In this document: piece by piece, positions 1-5,189 of the stretch | How the letters are laid out: each line of letters starts with the position of its first letter | Numbering within the stretch: position 1 is the first letter of the stretch | Origin: Pseudofrankia asymbiotica | GTDB taxonomy: Bacteria; Actinomycetota; Actinomycetes; Frankiales; Frankiaceae | NCBI RefSeq assembly: GCF_001983105.1 | Contig: NZ_MOMC01000017.1 | Span: 43,198 to 48,386 of the forward strand | DNA length: 5,189 bases | Direction of reading: 5' to 3' | The notes under the pieces: model-generated | What the model was told of the DNA's origin: nothing | Database searches by the model: none | Seen by the model: the letters and a program-made list of their open reading frames with translations, nothing else | Translations under genes and position numbers: made by a program

Positions 1-1007
1 GTCTCGGTGAACGACACGATCTGGTCCGTCACCATCGTGGCCTTCCCGGCCGCGAGCGCCCGGAAGAGGTCGCGGTTGGGCGCCACGCACAGCCGCTGGT
101 CCCAGGGGTTGTACGGCGGGTTGAGATGCGTGTCGAGGTCGAAGCCCGGTGGCAGCGCCCTGCGGTTGAGATAACGGATCAGGCGCCGCGCGATGGCCGG
201 GTACTTCTGGGACAAGGTCCAGAGCAGGTGCTGCCGGGCGATGTTCTTGCGCCGGGTGAGCGCGTGGCCACGCCTCTCTCCGAAGATCTTGCGGAGACGG
301 ATCGCGGTCCTGTCCACGCGGGGCACGGGCAGGATGTACGTGGGCGTGCGCTGGAGCATGGTCACGTGCGCGGCCGCGCCGTCGCCCTGGAGCAGCGCCG
401 GCACCAGTGTGACCGCCGTGGCACCGCTCCCGATCACCACGACGCGCCGGTCCGCGTAGTCGAGGTCCTCGGGCCAGGCCTGCGGGTGGACGATCTCACC
501 CGCGAACCGCTCCCGGCACTCGAAGACCGGGGTGTGGCCCTCGTCGTACCGGTAGTACCCGGTGGCGGCGAAGATCCAGCGGGCGCGGAACGACACGAGC
601 TCGGCCGGCCCGTCCGGGGCGGTGCGGCGCTCGGCCCGCACGGTCCAGCGAGCCGCCTGTGAGGACCACGCGGCCCGCACGACGCGGTGGTGATACCGGA
701 TGCGGGGCCCGAGGCCGTTCTCGTCCGCCGCCTCGCGCAGGTAGTCGAGGATGCGCGGCGCGTCGGCGATCGACTCCTCGTCCAGCCACGGCTTGAACTC
801 GTAGCCGAAGGTGTGCAGGTCCGAGTCGGAGCGGATGCCGGGATAACGAAAGAGGTCCCACGTTCCCCCCAGGGAAGCGCGGGCCTCCAGGATCGCGAAG
901 CGCTTGGCGGGGTGCATGGTCCGCAGATAGTGACCGGCTCCGATGCCTGACACGCCGGCCCCGATGATCACGACGTCCAAGTTCTCCGTCTCGGCTGGGT
1001 TCGGCAT
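1..1007 (-). CDS. EthA-type flavin-containing Baeyer-Villiger monooxygenase, N-terminal 335 residues (3' end beyond window)
   Basis: Probable FAD- and NADPH-dependent monooxygenase that inserts oxygen into ketones or oxidises sulfur or nitrogen groups; the substrate cannot be told from sequence. Translating the reverse strand from the ATG at 1007-1005 shows the FAD dinucleotide fold GAGVSG (residues 16-21), the Baeyer-Villiger motif GGTWDLFRYPGIRSD (47-61), the fingerprint-like FAGEIVHPQAWP (168-179) and the NADPH fold VVVIGSGATA (189-198). The wording HPQ.WPEDLDY followed by VVVIGSGATAVTLVPA, and later YNPWDQRLC, closely resembles M. tuberculosis EthA, which is about 490 residues; about 150 C-terminal residues would therefore lie off the left edge. 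The start is well fixed: an in-frame TGA lies four codons upstream and a GGGGGAG ribosome site precedes the ATG. It is read in the same direction as the ACT gene, 122 bases downstream of it. No TetR-type regulator such as EthR lies beside it here. The family is secure; the exact substrate and gene name are not. Confidence 0.93.
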   Translation of the reverse strand, partial: MPNPAETENLDVVIIGAGVSGIGAGHYLRTMHPAKRFAILEARASLGGTWDLFRYPGIRSDSDLHTFGYEFKPWLDEESIADAPRILDYLREAADENGLGPRIRYHHRVVRAAWSSQAARWTVRAERRTAPDGPAELVSFRARWIFAATGYYRYDEGHTPVFECRERFAGEIVHPQAWPEDLDYADRRVVVIGSGATAVTLVPALLQGDGAAAHVTMLQRTPTYILPVPRVDRTAIRLRKIFGERRGHALTRRKNIARQHLLWTLSQKYPAIARRLIRYLNRRALPPGFDLDTHLNPPYNPWDQRLCVAPNRDLFRALAAGKATMVTDQIVSFTE

Positions 1008-1017
1008 GGTGGCTCCC

Positions 1018-1070
1018 CCTCAGGGCACGACTGCGACATTCGCTACGGTGCATCGCCCGCGCCCCTGAGG
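1018..1070. repeat. Inverted repeat upstream of the monooxygenase gene
   Basis: Perfect 8-bp arms CCTCAGGG (1018-1025) and CCCTGAGG (1063-1070) are separated by 37 bases. A smaller dyad, GCGA-CAT-TCGC (1033-1043), lies almost centrally between them. The left arm runs into the ribosome site of the monooxygenase (about 1013-1020 on the minus strand), so the structure could be a repressor operator or an mRNA fold close to the start. Arms this short can arise by chance in GC-rich DNA, and no regulator that would bind it is seen. Confidence 0.4.
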
Positions 1071-1129
1071 CCAGCGCGCGGCCGCACCGGAGATCAGCGG
1101 GCCGAGGGCGACCGAGACGAAATGATCCG

Positions 1130-1828
1130 CTAGTGCGTGGAGCGGCGGGACAGGGACGCGGTGATGCCGGCGAGGTGGGCCAGGCGGGCTATCTCGGAGG
1201 AACGGAACTTCGGGCCGCCGGGGCGGCCGATGAGGATGACCAGTTCGGGGCAGCCGACCGGGGCGGCGGCCAGCTCCATGCCGCGGTCGGCCCAGCGGTC
1301 CGGGAGGCCGCCCTCGGCCGGATCGATCTCACGCGCCTCGGCGAGCGGCAGCCAGGGCACCGGCCGGGTCGCGCGCGGCGGGCTGGCGTAGTCGTCGACG
1401 CCGAGCTTGGGGGCGCCGACGGAGGCCTCCCTGATACGCATGTCGCCCGGAGCCACCAGCTCGAGCAACATCGCCCAGTCGGCGTGGAAGACGCCCGCGG
1501 CCAGCTCGGCCAGTACGGCGGGGGCGTCCTGGGGACGGTCGGTGAGCGCGTCCACGAGGTCCAGGTCGTCGCTGACCCCGCCTCCGCCGGCGAGGTAGGG
1601 GCGCAGCGACTCCACCCGGACGCCCGGCACCGACTGGGCGGCCGTCAGCACGCTGTCCGCGAGGCCGCCCGGCGGCAGCAGCACCAGCAGGTCGTCCACC
1701 GCGCCGTCCGGAGACCGCTCGACGACCGCGAGGCTGGCGATGTCGATCCCGACCCGCCCGAGCGCTGTCGCGACGGCCCCCAGCGCACCGGGTCGGTCGG
1801 GCAGCAGCAGGCGAAGAAGGTACGACAT
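1130..1828 (-). CDS. ACT-domain protein, conserved neighbour of gatC (Rv3013-like)
   Basis: A 232-residue cytoplasmic protein of unknown exact function. Residues 1-75 form an ACT domain, a fold that usually binds amino acids: an initial strand, then DRPGALG (11-17), a helix and GIDIASL (27-33). A glycine-rich linker (about 81-84) leads to a C-terminal part of about 130 residues that looks GAF-like and ends in GRPGGPKF (201-208) plus a helix containing EIARLAHLAGI. From memory, this layout and the ending match M. tuberculosis Rv3013, which also lies divergently next to gatC, so this is probably its orthologue. The ATG at 1828-1826 is the first possible start: the reading frame upstream meets a TGA near 1872 with no other start codon. 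Its ribosome site is weak (GGGAA about 10 bases upstream). A link to glutamine or asparagine sensing is suggested by the fold and position only. No catalytic residues are recognised. Confidence 0.87.
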   Translation of the reverse strand: MSYLLRLLLPDRPGALGAVATALGRVGIDIASLAVVERSPDGAVDDLLVLLPPGGLADSVLTAAQSVPGVRVESLRPYLAGGGGVSDDLDLVDALTDRPQDAPAVLAELAAGVFHADWAMLLELVAPGDMRIREASVGAPKLGVDDYASPPRATRPVPWLPLAEAREIDPAEGGLPDRWADRGMELAAAPVGCPELVILIGRPGGPKFRSSEIARLAHLAGITASLSRRSTH

Positions 1829-1850
1829 GACGTGAGCATTCCCGACCGGC

Positions 1851-1867
1851 GTGACACTCCGGTGACA
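1851..1867. promoter_or_regulatory. Two GTGACA boxes, operator-like, upstream of the ACT gene
   Basis: GTGACA occurs at 1851-1856 and again at 1862-1867, so the copies are 11 bases apart, about one turn of the helix. Both are preceded by a CCGG-like sequence (CCGGC and CCG). They lie 23 to 39 bases before the ACT start codon. The spacing is what a direct-repeat operator would show, but only two short copies are present and no matching regulator is known here. Confidence 0.25.
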
Positions 1868-1884
1868 TCAGGGGGTTTTCCTCC
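1866..1884 (-). promoter_or_regulatory. Strong ribosome-site-like sequence with an ATG out of frame to the ACT gene
   Basis: On the minus strand GGAGGAAAA (1884-1876) precedes an ATG at 1868-1866. This looks better than the site in front of the true ACT start, but it lies 40 bases upstream and in another frame. The TGA that closes the ACT frame upstream overlaps this ATG (TGATG). The frame opened by the ATG runs into the ACT gene as an arginine-rich translation of no recognisable family, so I do not call it a gene. It may be chance or may affect ribosome loading. Confidence 0.25.
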
Positions 1885-2283
1885 GTGTCCCGTGCCGTGG
1901 CTCGGCCGGCCCGGTATCAGCGCGTAGCGGAGGGCGGGTCGCGGTGTCGCGGTGGTCACCCTGGCCGGGGAGGACGTCCGACACCCGGTCGGTCCCACGC
2001 CAGCGGACGGGCTGCGCCGGGGGCCGCCCGCCGACCCGTACGATGACATCACACCGACACGCGGACACGCCGTGGCGTCGCTGGTCGTCGCCGATCGAGC
2101 CCGTCGCGGCCATCGAGGCCGGGATGGTCCGGATCGCCGGTCGTGGCTGGTCGTGGCCGGGCTCGACCGGTTACCCAGGGCAGACCAGGCCCGGCGCGCC
2201 GCGCCGCGTCGGCCGCCAGACCGGGCTCGCCGCCGCCGCGCGGGCCAACCGGGGCCAGGTCCGGCGACCGCGGACGGTGAGGA

Positions 2284-2339
2284 AATCGGTGGGCACCGCG
2301 CCCGCCGCAGCTGATAATCGGTGGGCTCGCGCCCGCCGC
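2284..2339 (+). repeat. Imperfect tandem repeat (31-32 bases, two copies) just upstream of gatC, each copy self-complementary
   Basis: AATCGGTGGGC occurs at 2284-2294 and 2316-2326, each followed by CGCGCCCGCCGC (2297-2308 and 2328-2339), with a one-base length difference between copies. Within each copy CGGTGGGC can pair with GCCCGCCG to form an 8-bp stem with one G-T pair: 2287-2294 with 2300-2307 (loop 5) and 2319-2326 with 2331-2338 (loop 4). The first copy contains the proposed -35 box and the second begins inside the proposed -10 box. The copies therefore fit either a duplicated operator or, if transcription starts further upstream, two hairpins in the gatC leader. Confidence 0.6.
2290..2318 (+). 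promoter_or_regulatory. Candidate sigma-70-type promoter of the gat operon
   Basis: The -10 candidate is GATAAT (2313-2318, five of six matches to TATAAT) and the -35 candidate is TGGGCA (2290-2295, four of six to TTGACA), with a 17-base spacer. Transcription would begin near 2325 and leave a leader of about 35 bases before the gatC ATG. It is the best match I found by eye in the divergent region. Confidence 0.5.
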
Positions 2340-2343
2340 CGAT

Positions 2344-2350
2344 GAGGGGG
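2344..2350 (+). promoter_or_regulatory. gatC: Ribosome binding site that fixes the gatC start
   Basis: GAGGGGG lies nine bases before the ATG at 2360. It overlaps the region just after an alternative in-frame ATG at 2342, so it argues for 2360 and against the longer forms beginning at 2342 or at the GTG at 2321. Confidence 0.7.
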
Positions 2351-2359
2351 CCTACCGCC

Positions 2360-2656
2360 ATGGCCATCACCCGGGACGAGGTCGCGCACCTCGCCCGCCT
2401 GTCGCGGATGTCGCTGTCCGACGCCGAGCTCGACGCGCTGGCCCCTCAGCTGGACCAGATCCTGGCCGCGGTCGCCCGGGTGACCGAGGTCGCCGCGGCC
2501 GACATCCCACCGACCAGCCACGCCGTGCCGCTGACCAACGTCTTCCGGGCCGACGTGACCCGCCCGTCGCTTTCGGTCGACGAGGCGCTGGCCGCCGCTC
2601 CCGCCGCCGAGGACGACCGTTTCCGGGTACCCCGCATCCTCGACCCGGACGAGTGA
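2360..2656 (+). CDS. gatC: Asp-tRNA(Asn)/Glu-tRNA(Gln) amidotransferase subunit C
   Basis: The small subunit of the GatCAB amidotransferase, a cytoplasmic complex that turns Glu-tRNA(Gln) into Gln-tRNA(Gln) and, in some organisms, Asp-tRNA(Asn) into Asn-tRNA(Asn). GatC wraps around the GatA-GatB interface and stabilises the pair; it has no active site. The 98 residues show the family pattern: an N-terminal [19 protein letters not shown] helix pair (3-21), a central segment with [11 protein letters not shown], a proline-containing loop around [17 protein letters not shown] and the C-terminal ending [11 protein letters not shown]. Length is usual for the family. The ATG at 2360 is preferred because the homology begins there and GAGGGGG sits correctly before it. 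It is the first gene of the operon, but unusually it is followed by 324 non-coding bases before gatA. Confidence 0.96.
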   Translation: MAITRDEVAHLARLSRMSLSDAELDALAPQLDQILAAVARVTEVAAADIPPTSHAVPLTNVFRADVTRPSLSVDEALAAAPAAEDDRFRVPRILDPDE

Positions 2657-2980
2657 GCCTTCCGCCCCGGCCTCGGGCGCCACGCCGACCATGGCCGCTC
2701 GCGGTGAACGGGAACGGGTCCCCGAGAGGGCCACTTCCCATCGCCGACCACCAGGCGTCGTCGCCGACCGCCGAGTATCGCGCCGGCCAGCCGCCCATGG
2801 CGCCGGCCGTCGGGCGGAGGCGGCCATGAACCGCGAGGCGCGCCCCGCGGCGGGCCGCACAGCCTGATGCCAGCACAGCCGATGCCACCAGACTTCAGGA
2901 CAGCAGCCTCCGGGCCCGCGAAGAAAGATCATTTTCGCGGGCCGTTGGGCTCGTAGACATGTGAAGGACCGACAGCACCC
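2657..2980. other. 324-base gap between gatC and gatA
   Basis: No credible gene lies here. A 58-codon plus-strand frame (ATG 2691, TGA 2865) is arginine-rich, has more A and T at third positions than the neighbours and lacks a ribosome site. The gap contains a 9-base direct repeat GCGCCGGCC at 2780-2788 and 2800-2808 (20 bases apart) and the strong inverted repeat at 2913-2943. gatC and gatA commonly lie close together or overlap, so this length is unusual and could house a second promoter or an attenuator for gatA. Confidence 0.65.
2913..2943 (+). repeat. Perfect 10-bp inverted repeat (RNA hairpin) in front of gatA
   Basis: Arms GGCCCGCGAA (2913-2922) and TTCGCGGGCC (2934-2943) flank an 11-base AT-rich loop; two more loop pairs (G-U and A-U) could tighten it to a 7-base loop. 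The stem ends 20 bases before the AAGGA ribosome site of gatA. No T tract follows, so it is not a classical terminator, although U-less hairpin terminators are proposed for actinobacteria. It could also be an mRNA stabiliser, a processing site, an attenuator or a protein-binding dyad. Confidence 0.6.
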
Positions 2981-4480
2981 ATGACCGACGCCCCCGCCGA
3001 CGTCGTCCGGTTCACCGCCGCCGAGACCGCGGCCGCGATCGCGGCCGGCGAGCTGTCCGCCGTCGAGGCCACCCAGGCGGCGCTCGACCGGGTCGCCAAG
3101 GTCGACGACGCCGTCCACGCCTTCCTGCACGTCGACGCCGAGGGCGCGCTCACCACCGCGGCCGGGATCGACGCCCGCCGTGCCGCCGGCGAGCGGCTCG
3201 GCCCGCTCGCGGGCGTCCCGCTCGCGCTCAAGGACGTGCTCACCGCCAAGGGAATGCCGACGACGTGCGGCAGCAGGATCCTCCAGGGCTGGTACCCGCC
3301 GTACGACGCGACCGTGACGGCACGGCTGCGCGCCGCCGACGTCGTGATCCTCGGCAAGGCGAACATGGACGAGTTCGCGATGGGCTCGTCCACCGAGAAC
3401 TCCGCCTACGGCCCGACCCGCAACCCGTGGGACCTCGCCCGCATCCCGGGCGGCAGCTCCGGCGGCTCGTCGGCCGCCGTCGCCGCGTTCGAGGCGCCAC
3501 TCGCGATCGGCACCGACACGGGCGGCTCGATCCGCCAGCCGGCCGCCGTGACCGGTCTCGTCGGGGTGAAGCCGACCTACGGCGGGGTGAGCCGTTACGG
3601 CCTGGTGGCGTTCTCCAGCTCGCTCGACCAGGCCGGCCCGCTCGCCCGCACCGTCACCGACGCGGCCCTGCTGCACGCCGCGATCGCCGGGCACGACCCG
3701 ATGGACTCGACCAGCGTCGACGTGCCGATCCCGCCGGTCGTCGAGGCCGCGGCCCGCCGCGAGGTACTCGGCATGCGGATCGGCGTCGTGCGCGAGCTGT
3801 CCGGCGAGGGCTACGAGCCGGGGGTGCAGGCCCGCTTCGACGAGGCGGTCGCGCTGCTCGCCCAGCTGGGCGCCGAGATCGTCGAGGTGAGCTGCCCGCA
3901 CTTCGACTACGCGTTGCCGGCCTACTACCTGATCGCGCCCAGCGAGTGCTCGTCCAACCTGGCCCGGTTCGACGCGATGCGCTTCGGCCTGCGGGCCGGG
4001 GACGACGGCGAGGCCGGCGCCGAGGAGGTCATGAGCCGTACCCGCGAGGCCGGCTTCGGTCCCGAGGTCAAGCGCCGGGTCATCCTCGGCACCTACGCCC
4101 TGTCGAGCGGGTACTACGACGCCTACTACGGCCAGGCGCAGAAGGTGCGCACGCTGATCAGCCGTGACTTCGCCGCGGCCTTCGAGCGGGTGGACGTCCT
4201 GGTGTCGCCGACCACGCCGACGGTCGCGTTCCCGATCGGCGCCAAGGCCGACGACCCGATCGCGATGTACCTCAACGACCTCTGCACGATTCCGGCGAAC
4301 CTCGCGGGCGTCCCGGCGATGAGCGTGCCGGCCGGCCTGTCCGAGGGGCTGCCGGTCGGTTTCCAGATCATGGCCCCGGCCTTCGCCGACGACCGCCTCT
4401 ACCAGGTCGGTGGCACGCTGGAAGCCGCCCTCGACGCCCGCCGCGGCCACCCCCTCCTGGACGCCGCCCCCGCCCTCTAG
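2981..4480 (+). CDS. gatA: Asp-tRNA(Asn)/Glu-tRNA(Gln) amidotransferase subunit A (glutaminase subunit)
   Basis: The amidase subunit of GatCAB. It hydrolyses glutamine and sends the ammonia through a tunnel to GatB. It belongs to the amidase-signature family, and its catalytic triad is visible: Lys84 in ALKDVL, cis-Ser159 in PGGSSGGSS and the nucleophile Ser183 in [11 protein letters not shown]. The spacings of 75 and 24 residues equal those known for S. aureus GatA (K79/S154/S178). Further family blocks are [40 protein letters not shown], the substrate-pocket stretch [20 protein letters not shown] and the C-terminal [21 protein letters not shown]. The length of 499 residues is normal. The ATG at 2981 is the first possible start after an in-frame TAG at 2954, with AAGGA at 2964-2968 as ribosome site. 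It ends 28 bases before the membrane-protein gene, with no terminator between, so the two are probably co-transcribed. Confidence 0.98.
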   Translation: MTDAPADVVRFTAAETAAAIAAGELSAVEATQAALDRVAKVDDAVHAFLHVDAEGALTTAAGIDARRAAGERLGPLAGVPLALKDVLTAKGMPTTCGSRILQGWYPPYDATVTARLRAADVVILGKANMDEFAMGSSTENSAYGPTRNPWDLARIPGGSSGGSSAAVAAFEAPLAIGTDTGGSIRQPAAVTGLVGVKPTYGGVSRYGLVAFSSSLDQAGPLARTVTDAALLHAAIAGHDPMDSTSVDVPIPPVVEAAARREVLGMRIGVVRELSGEGYEPGVQARFDEAVALLAQLGAEIVEVSCPHFDYALPAYYLIAPSECSSNLARFDAMRFGLRAGDDGEAGAEEVMSRTREAGFGPEVKRRVILGTYALSSGYYDAYYGQAQKVRTLISRDFAAAFERVDVLVSPTTPTVAFPIGAKADDPIAMYLNDLCTIPANLAGVPAMSVPAGLSEGLPVGFQIMAPAFADDRLYQVGGTLEAALDARRGHPLLDAAPAL

Positions 4481-4508
4481 GGCCGTACCACCCGGAAGGA
4501 CAACCGCC

Positions 4509-4841
4509 ATGGTCAAGCTGCGCAGCACGCGGCAGGACCGGACGCTGCTGATCGCGGTGTGGGTCCTCACCGTCATCGTGCTCGTTCTCGGTGGGCTCGC
4601 GAAGAGCCCGATCCTGCTGGTGTGGGGAACGGTCGGGCTGCTCGCCGCGATCTTCCTCACCCGCGTCCATTTCCGTGACACCCGTTCGCGGCGCCCGGGG
4701 TCGGGCGCCGGTTCCGGCTTCATGCCGGGCCCGGGTCCAGGCGAGGGCGAGGACGTCGAGCCGGGCCAGCCCACCGCCGCCGCTGCCGACCCCGACACGG
4801 CCGTCAAGACCGACACATCAGACGTCGAGGAGTCCAGGTGA
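4509..4841 (+). CDS. Small two-helix membrane protein encoded between gatA and gatB
   Basis: I do not recognise the family. The 110 residues start with a basic stretch (KLRSTRQDR, 3-11), then show two hydrophobic helices at about 12-31 and 35-51, joined by a tight KSP turn. A cluster of arginines follows (R52, R56, R59, R61, R62), and the tail is acidic and rich in Pro, Gly and Ala (about 63-110). By the positive-inside rule both ends face the cytoplasm, giving a membrane hairpin with a flexible cytoplasmic tail. The start is clear: GGAAGGA (4494-4500) lies eight bases before the ATG. The same frame is open upstream to at least 4410, but that part lies inside gatA. The gene is 28 bases after gatA and overlaps gatB by four bases, so it belongs to the gat operon. 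Its role is unknown; tethering GatCAB to the membrane is conceivable but unsupported. Confidence 0.85.
   Translation: MVKLRSTRQDRTLLIAVWVLTVIVLVLGGLAKSPILLVWGTVGLLAAIFLTRVHFRDTRSRRPGSGAGSGFMPGPGPGEGEDVEPGQPTAAAADPDTAVKTDTSDVEESR
4827..4832 (+). promoter_or_regulatory. gatB: Ribosome binding site of gatB inside the membrane-protein gene
   Basis: GAGGAG lies five bases before the GTG start at 4838, within the last codons of the upstream gene. Together with the GTGA overlap of stop and start it supports GTG 4838 as the gatB start and suggests that translation of the two genes is coupled. Confidence 0.7.
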
Positions 4842-5189
4842 GCACCCCGGCCGCCGTCATTGCCGCCCCGTCCTACGAGGACGCGTTCGCCCGCTACGAG
4901 CCGGTGATCGGCCTGGAGACGCACGTCGAGCTCGGCACCGCGTCGAAGATGTTCTGCGGCTGCGCGACCGGGTTCGGCGCGCCGCCGAACAGCCAGGTCT
5001 GCCCGGTCTGCCTCGGCCTACCCGGCGCGCTGCCGGTCGTCAACGAGGCGGCGATCCGGTTCGCCGTGATGATCGGGCTGGCGCTGAACTGCCAGATCGC
5101 CACCTGGTGCCGGTTCGCCAGGAAGAACTACTTCTACCCGGACATGCCGAAGAACTTCCAGATCAGCCAGTACGACGAGCCGCTGTGCA
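4838..5189 (+). CDS. gatB: Asp-tRNA(Asn)/Glu-tRNA(Gln) amidotransferase subunit B, N-terminal 117 residues (3' end beyond window)
   Basis: The tRNA-binding and kinase-like subunit of GatCAB. It phosphorylates the side chain of the mischarged Glu or Asp on tRNA and then replaces the phosphate with ammonia delivered from GatA. The visible N-terminal cradle domain has [15 protein letters not shown] (20-34), which carries conserved Glu27 and His29 of the metal and active site, and four cysteines at 40, 42, 55 and 58 (CGC and CPVC), a zinc-knuckle pattern found in many GatB proteins but absent from S. aureus GatB. The signature block [22 protein letters not shown] (95-116) follows. The start is GTG, overlapping the previous stop by four bases (GTGA), with GAGGAG before it. 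Full GatB is about 480-500 residues, so roughly three quarters of the gene lies beyond the right edge. Identification is secure. Confidence 0.97.
   Translation, partial: MSTPAAVIAAPSYEDAFARYEPVIGLETHVELGTASKMFCGCATGFGAPPNSQVCPVCLGLPGALPVVNEAAIRFAVMIGLALNCQIATWCRFARKNYFYPDMPKNFQISQYDEPLC

Larger units (their letters stand above)
1829..2359. other. 531-base divergent intergenic region between the ACT gene and gatC
   Basis: No convincing gene is present. The open frames across it are arginine- and proline-rich, lack good ribosome sites and match no family I recognise, and no tRNA-like fold was found. What it does hold is described separately: two GTGACA boxes near the ACT gene, a ribosome-site-like stretch with an out-of-frame ATG at 1866-1884, and the candidate gatC promoter with its tandem repeats at 2284-2339. 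There is also a small 10-bp tandem repeat, TCGTGGCTGG then TCGTGGCCGG (2141-2160). Between about 1900 and 2270 nothing else stands out. Confidence 0.7.

Noticed and set aside
496..1053. 185-codon minus-strand frame beginning upstream of the monooxygenase
   Set aside because: It overlaps the monooxygenase in a different frame and gives an arginine-rich product without motifs, whereas the monooxygenase frame carries all family motifs.
1133..1927. 264-codon plus-strand frame opposite the ACT gene
   Set aside because: It is antisense to a clear ACT-domain gene and its translation shows only compositional bias.
2039..2044. TACGAT as a possible -10 box
   Set aside because: It has no acceptable -35 sequence at a suitable distance, and it is far from gatC compared with GATAAT at 2313-2318.
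1944..2345. Plus-strand frames across the divergent region (1944-2345 and 1952-2314)
   Set aside because: They are arginine/proline-rich with no recognisable family, no good ribosome site and poor third-position GC in the second half. The gatC promoter candidate lies within or next to them.
2321..2359. Longer N-terminus for GatC from GTG 2321 or ATG 2342
   Set aside because: The extra residues do not resemble GatC, the region carries the repeat and ribosome site, and the family homology begins at the ATG at 2360.
2691..2867. 58-codon plus-strand frame in the gatC-gatA gap
   Set aside because: It has no ribosome site, is arginine-rich and has third-position base use unlike the neighbouring genes.
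3265..4167. 300-codon plus-strand frame inside gatA
   Set aside because: It is an arginine/proline-rich shadow of gatA in another frame, with no ribosome site or family resemblance.
2171..4924. Very long minus-strand open frame (917 codons) opposite gatC, gatA and the membrane-protein gene
   Set aside because: The strand opposite GC-rich coding sequence often stays open. The translation is low-complexity, rich in Gly, Arg and Val, has no recognisable domain, and lies over genes that are certain on the other strand.

Overview
The window is very GC-rich, with codons ending almost always in G or C, and it reads as a chromosomal segment of a high-GC actinomycete. The combination of gatC, gatA, a small membrane protein and gatB suggests Frankia or a related genus, but that placement is a guess from gene content. 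Nothing here looks like a phage, insertion sequence, CRISPR array or RNA gene.

Left part, minus strand (1-1828). The first 335 codons of an EthA-type Baeyer-Villiger/flavin monooxygenase run off the left edge. Upstream of it, on the same strand and 122 bases away, is a complete 232-residue ACT-domain protein resembling the gene that sits divergently beside gatC in Mycobacterium tuberculosis (Rv3013). The monooxygenase looks like an accessory oxidative enzyme. The ACT protein looks like part of the conserved gatC neighbourhood.

Middle (1829-2359). A 531-base divergent intergenic region without a convincing gene. Its right end holds a candidate sigma-70-type promoter for gatC, and a 31-32 base imperfect tandem repeat overlaps it. 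Each repeat copy is itself an inverted repeat. Its left end, close to the ACT gene, carries two GTGACA boxes one helical turn apart.

Right part, plus strand (2360-5189). The gat operon encodes the glutamyl-tRNA(Gln)/aspartyl-tRNA(Asn) amidotransferase. GatC (98 aa) and GatA (499 aa, catalytic Lys-Ser-Ser triad present) are separated by an unusually long 324-base gap with a perfect 10-bp inverted repeat close to gatA. A 110-residue protein with two predicted membrane helices follows gatA, and gatB (first 117 codons, cut by the right edge) overlaps it by four bases. GatA releases ammonia from glutamine, GatB activates the misacylated tRNA and binds it, and GatC holds the two together, so the operon supplies Gln-tRNA(Gln) and/or Asn-tRNA(Asn) by the indirect route.

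There is no clear new multi-gene system. The points most worth a second look are the membrane protein embedded between gatA and gatB, the duplicated element over the gatC promoter, and the hairpin in the gatC-gatA gap.
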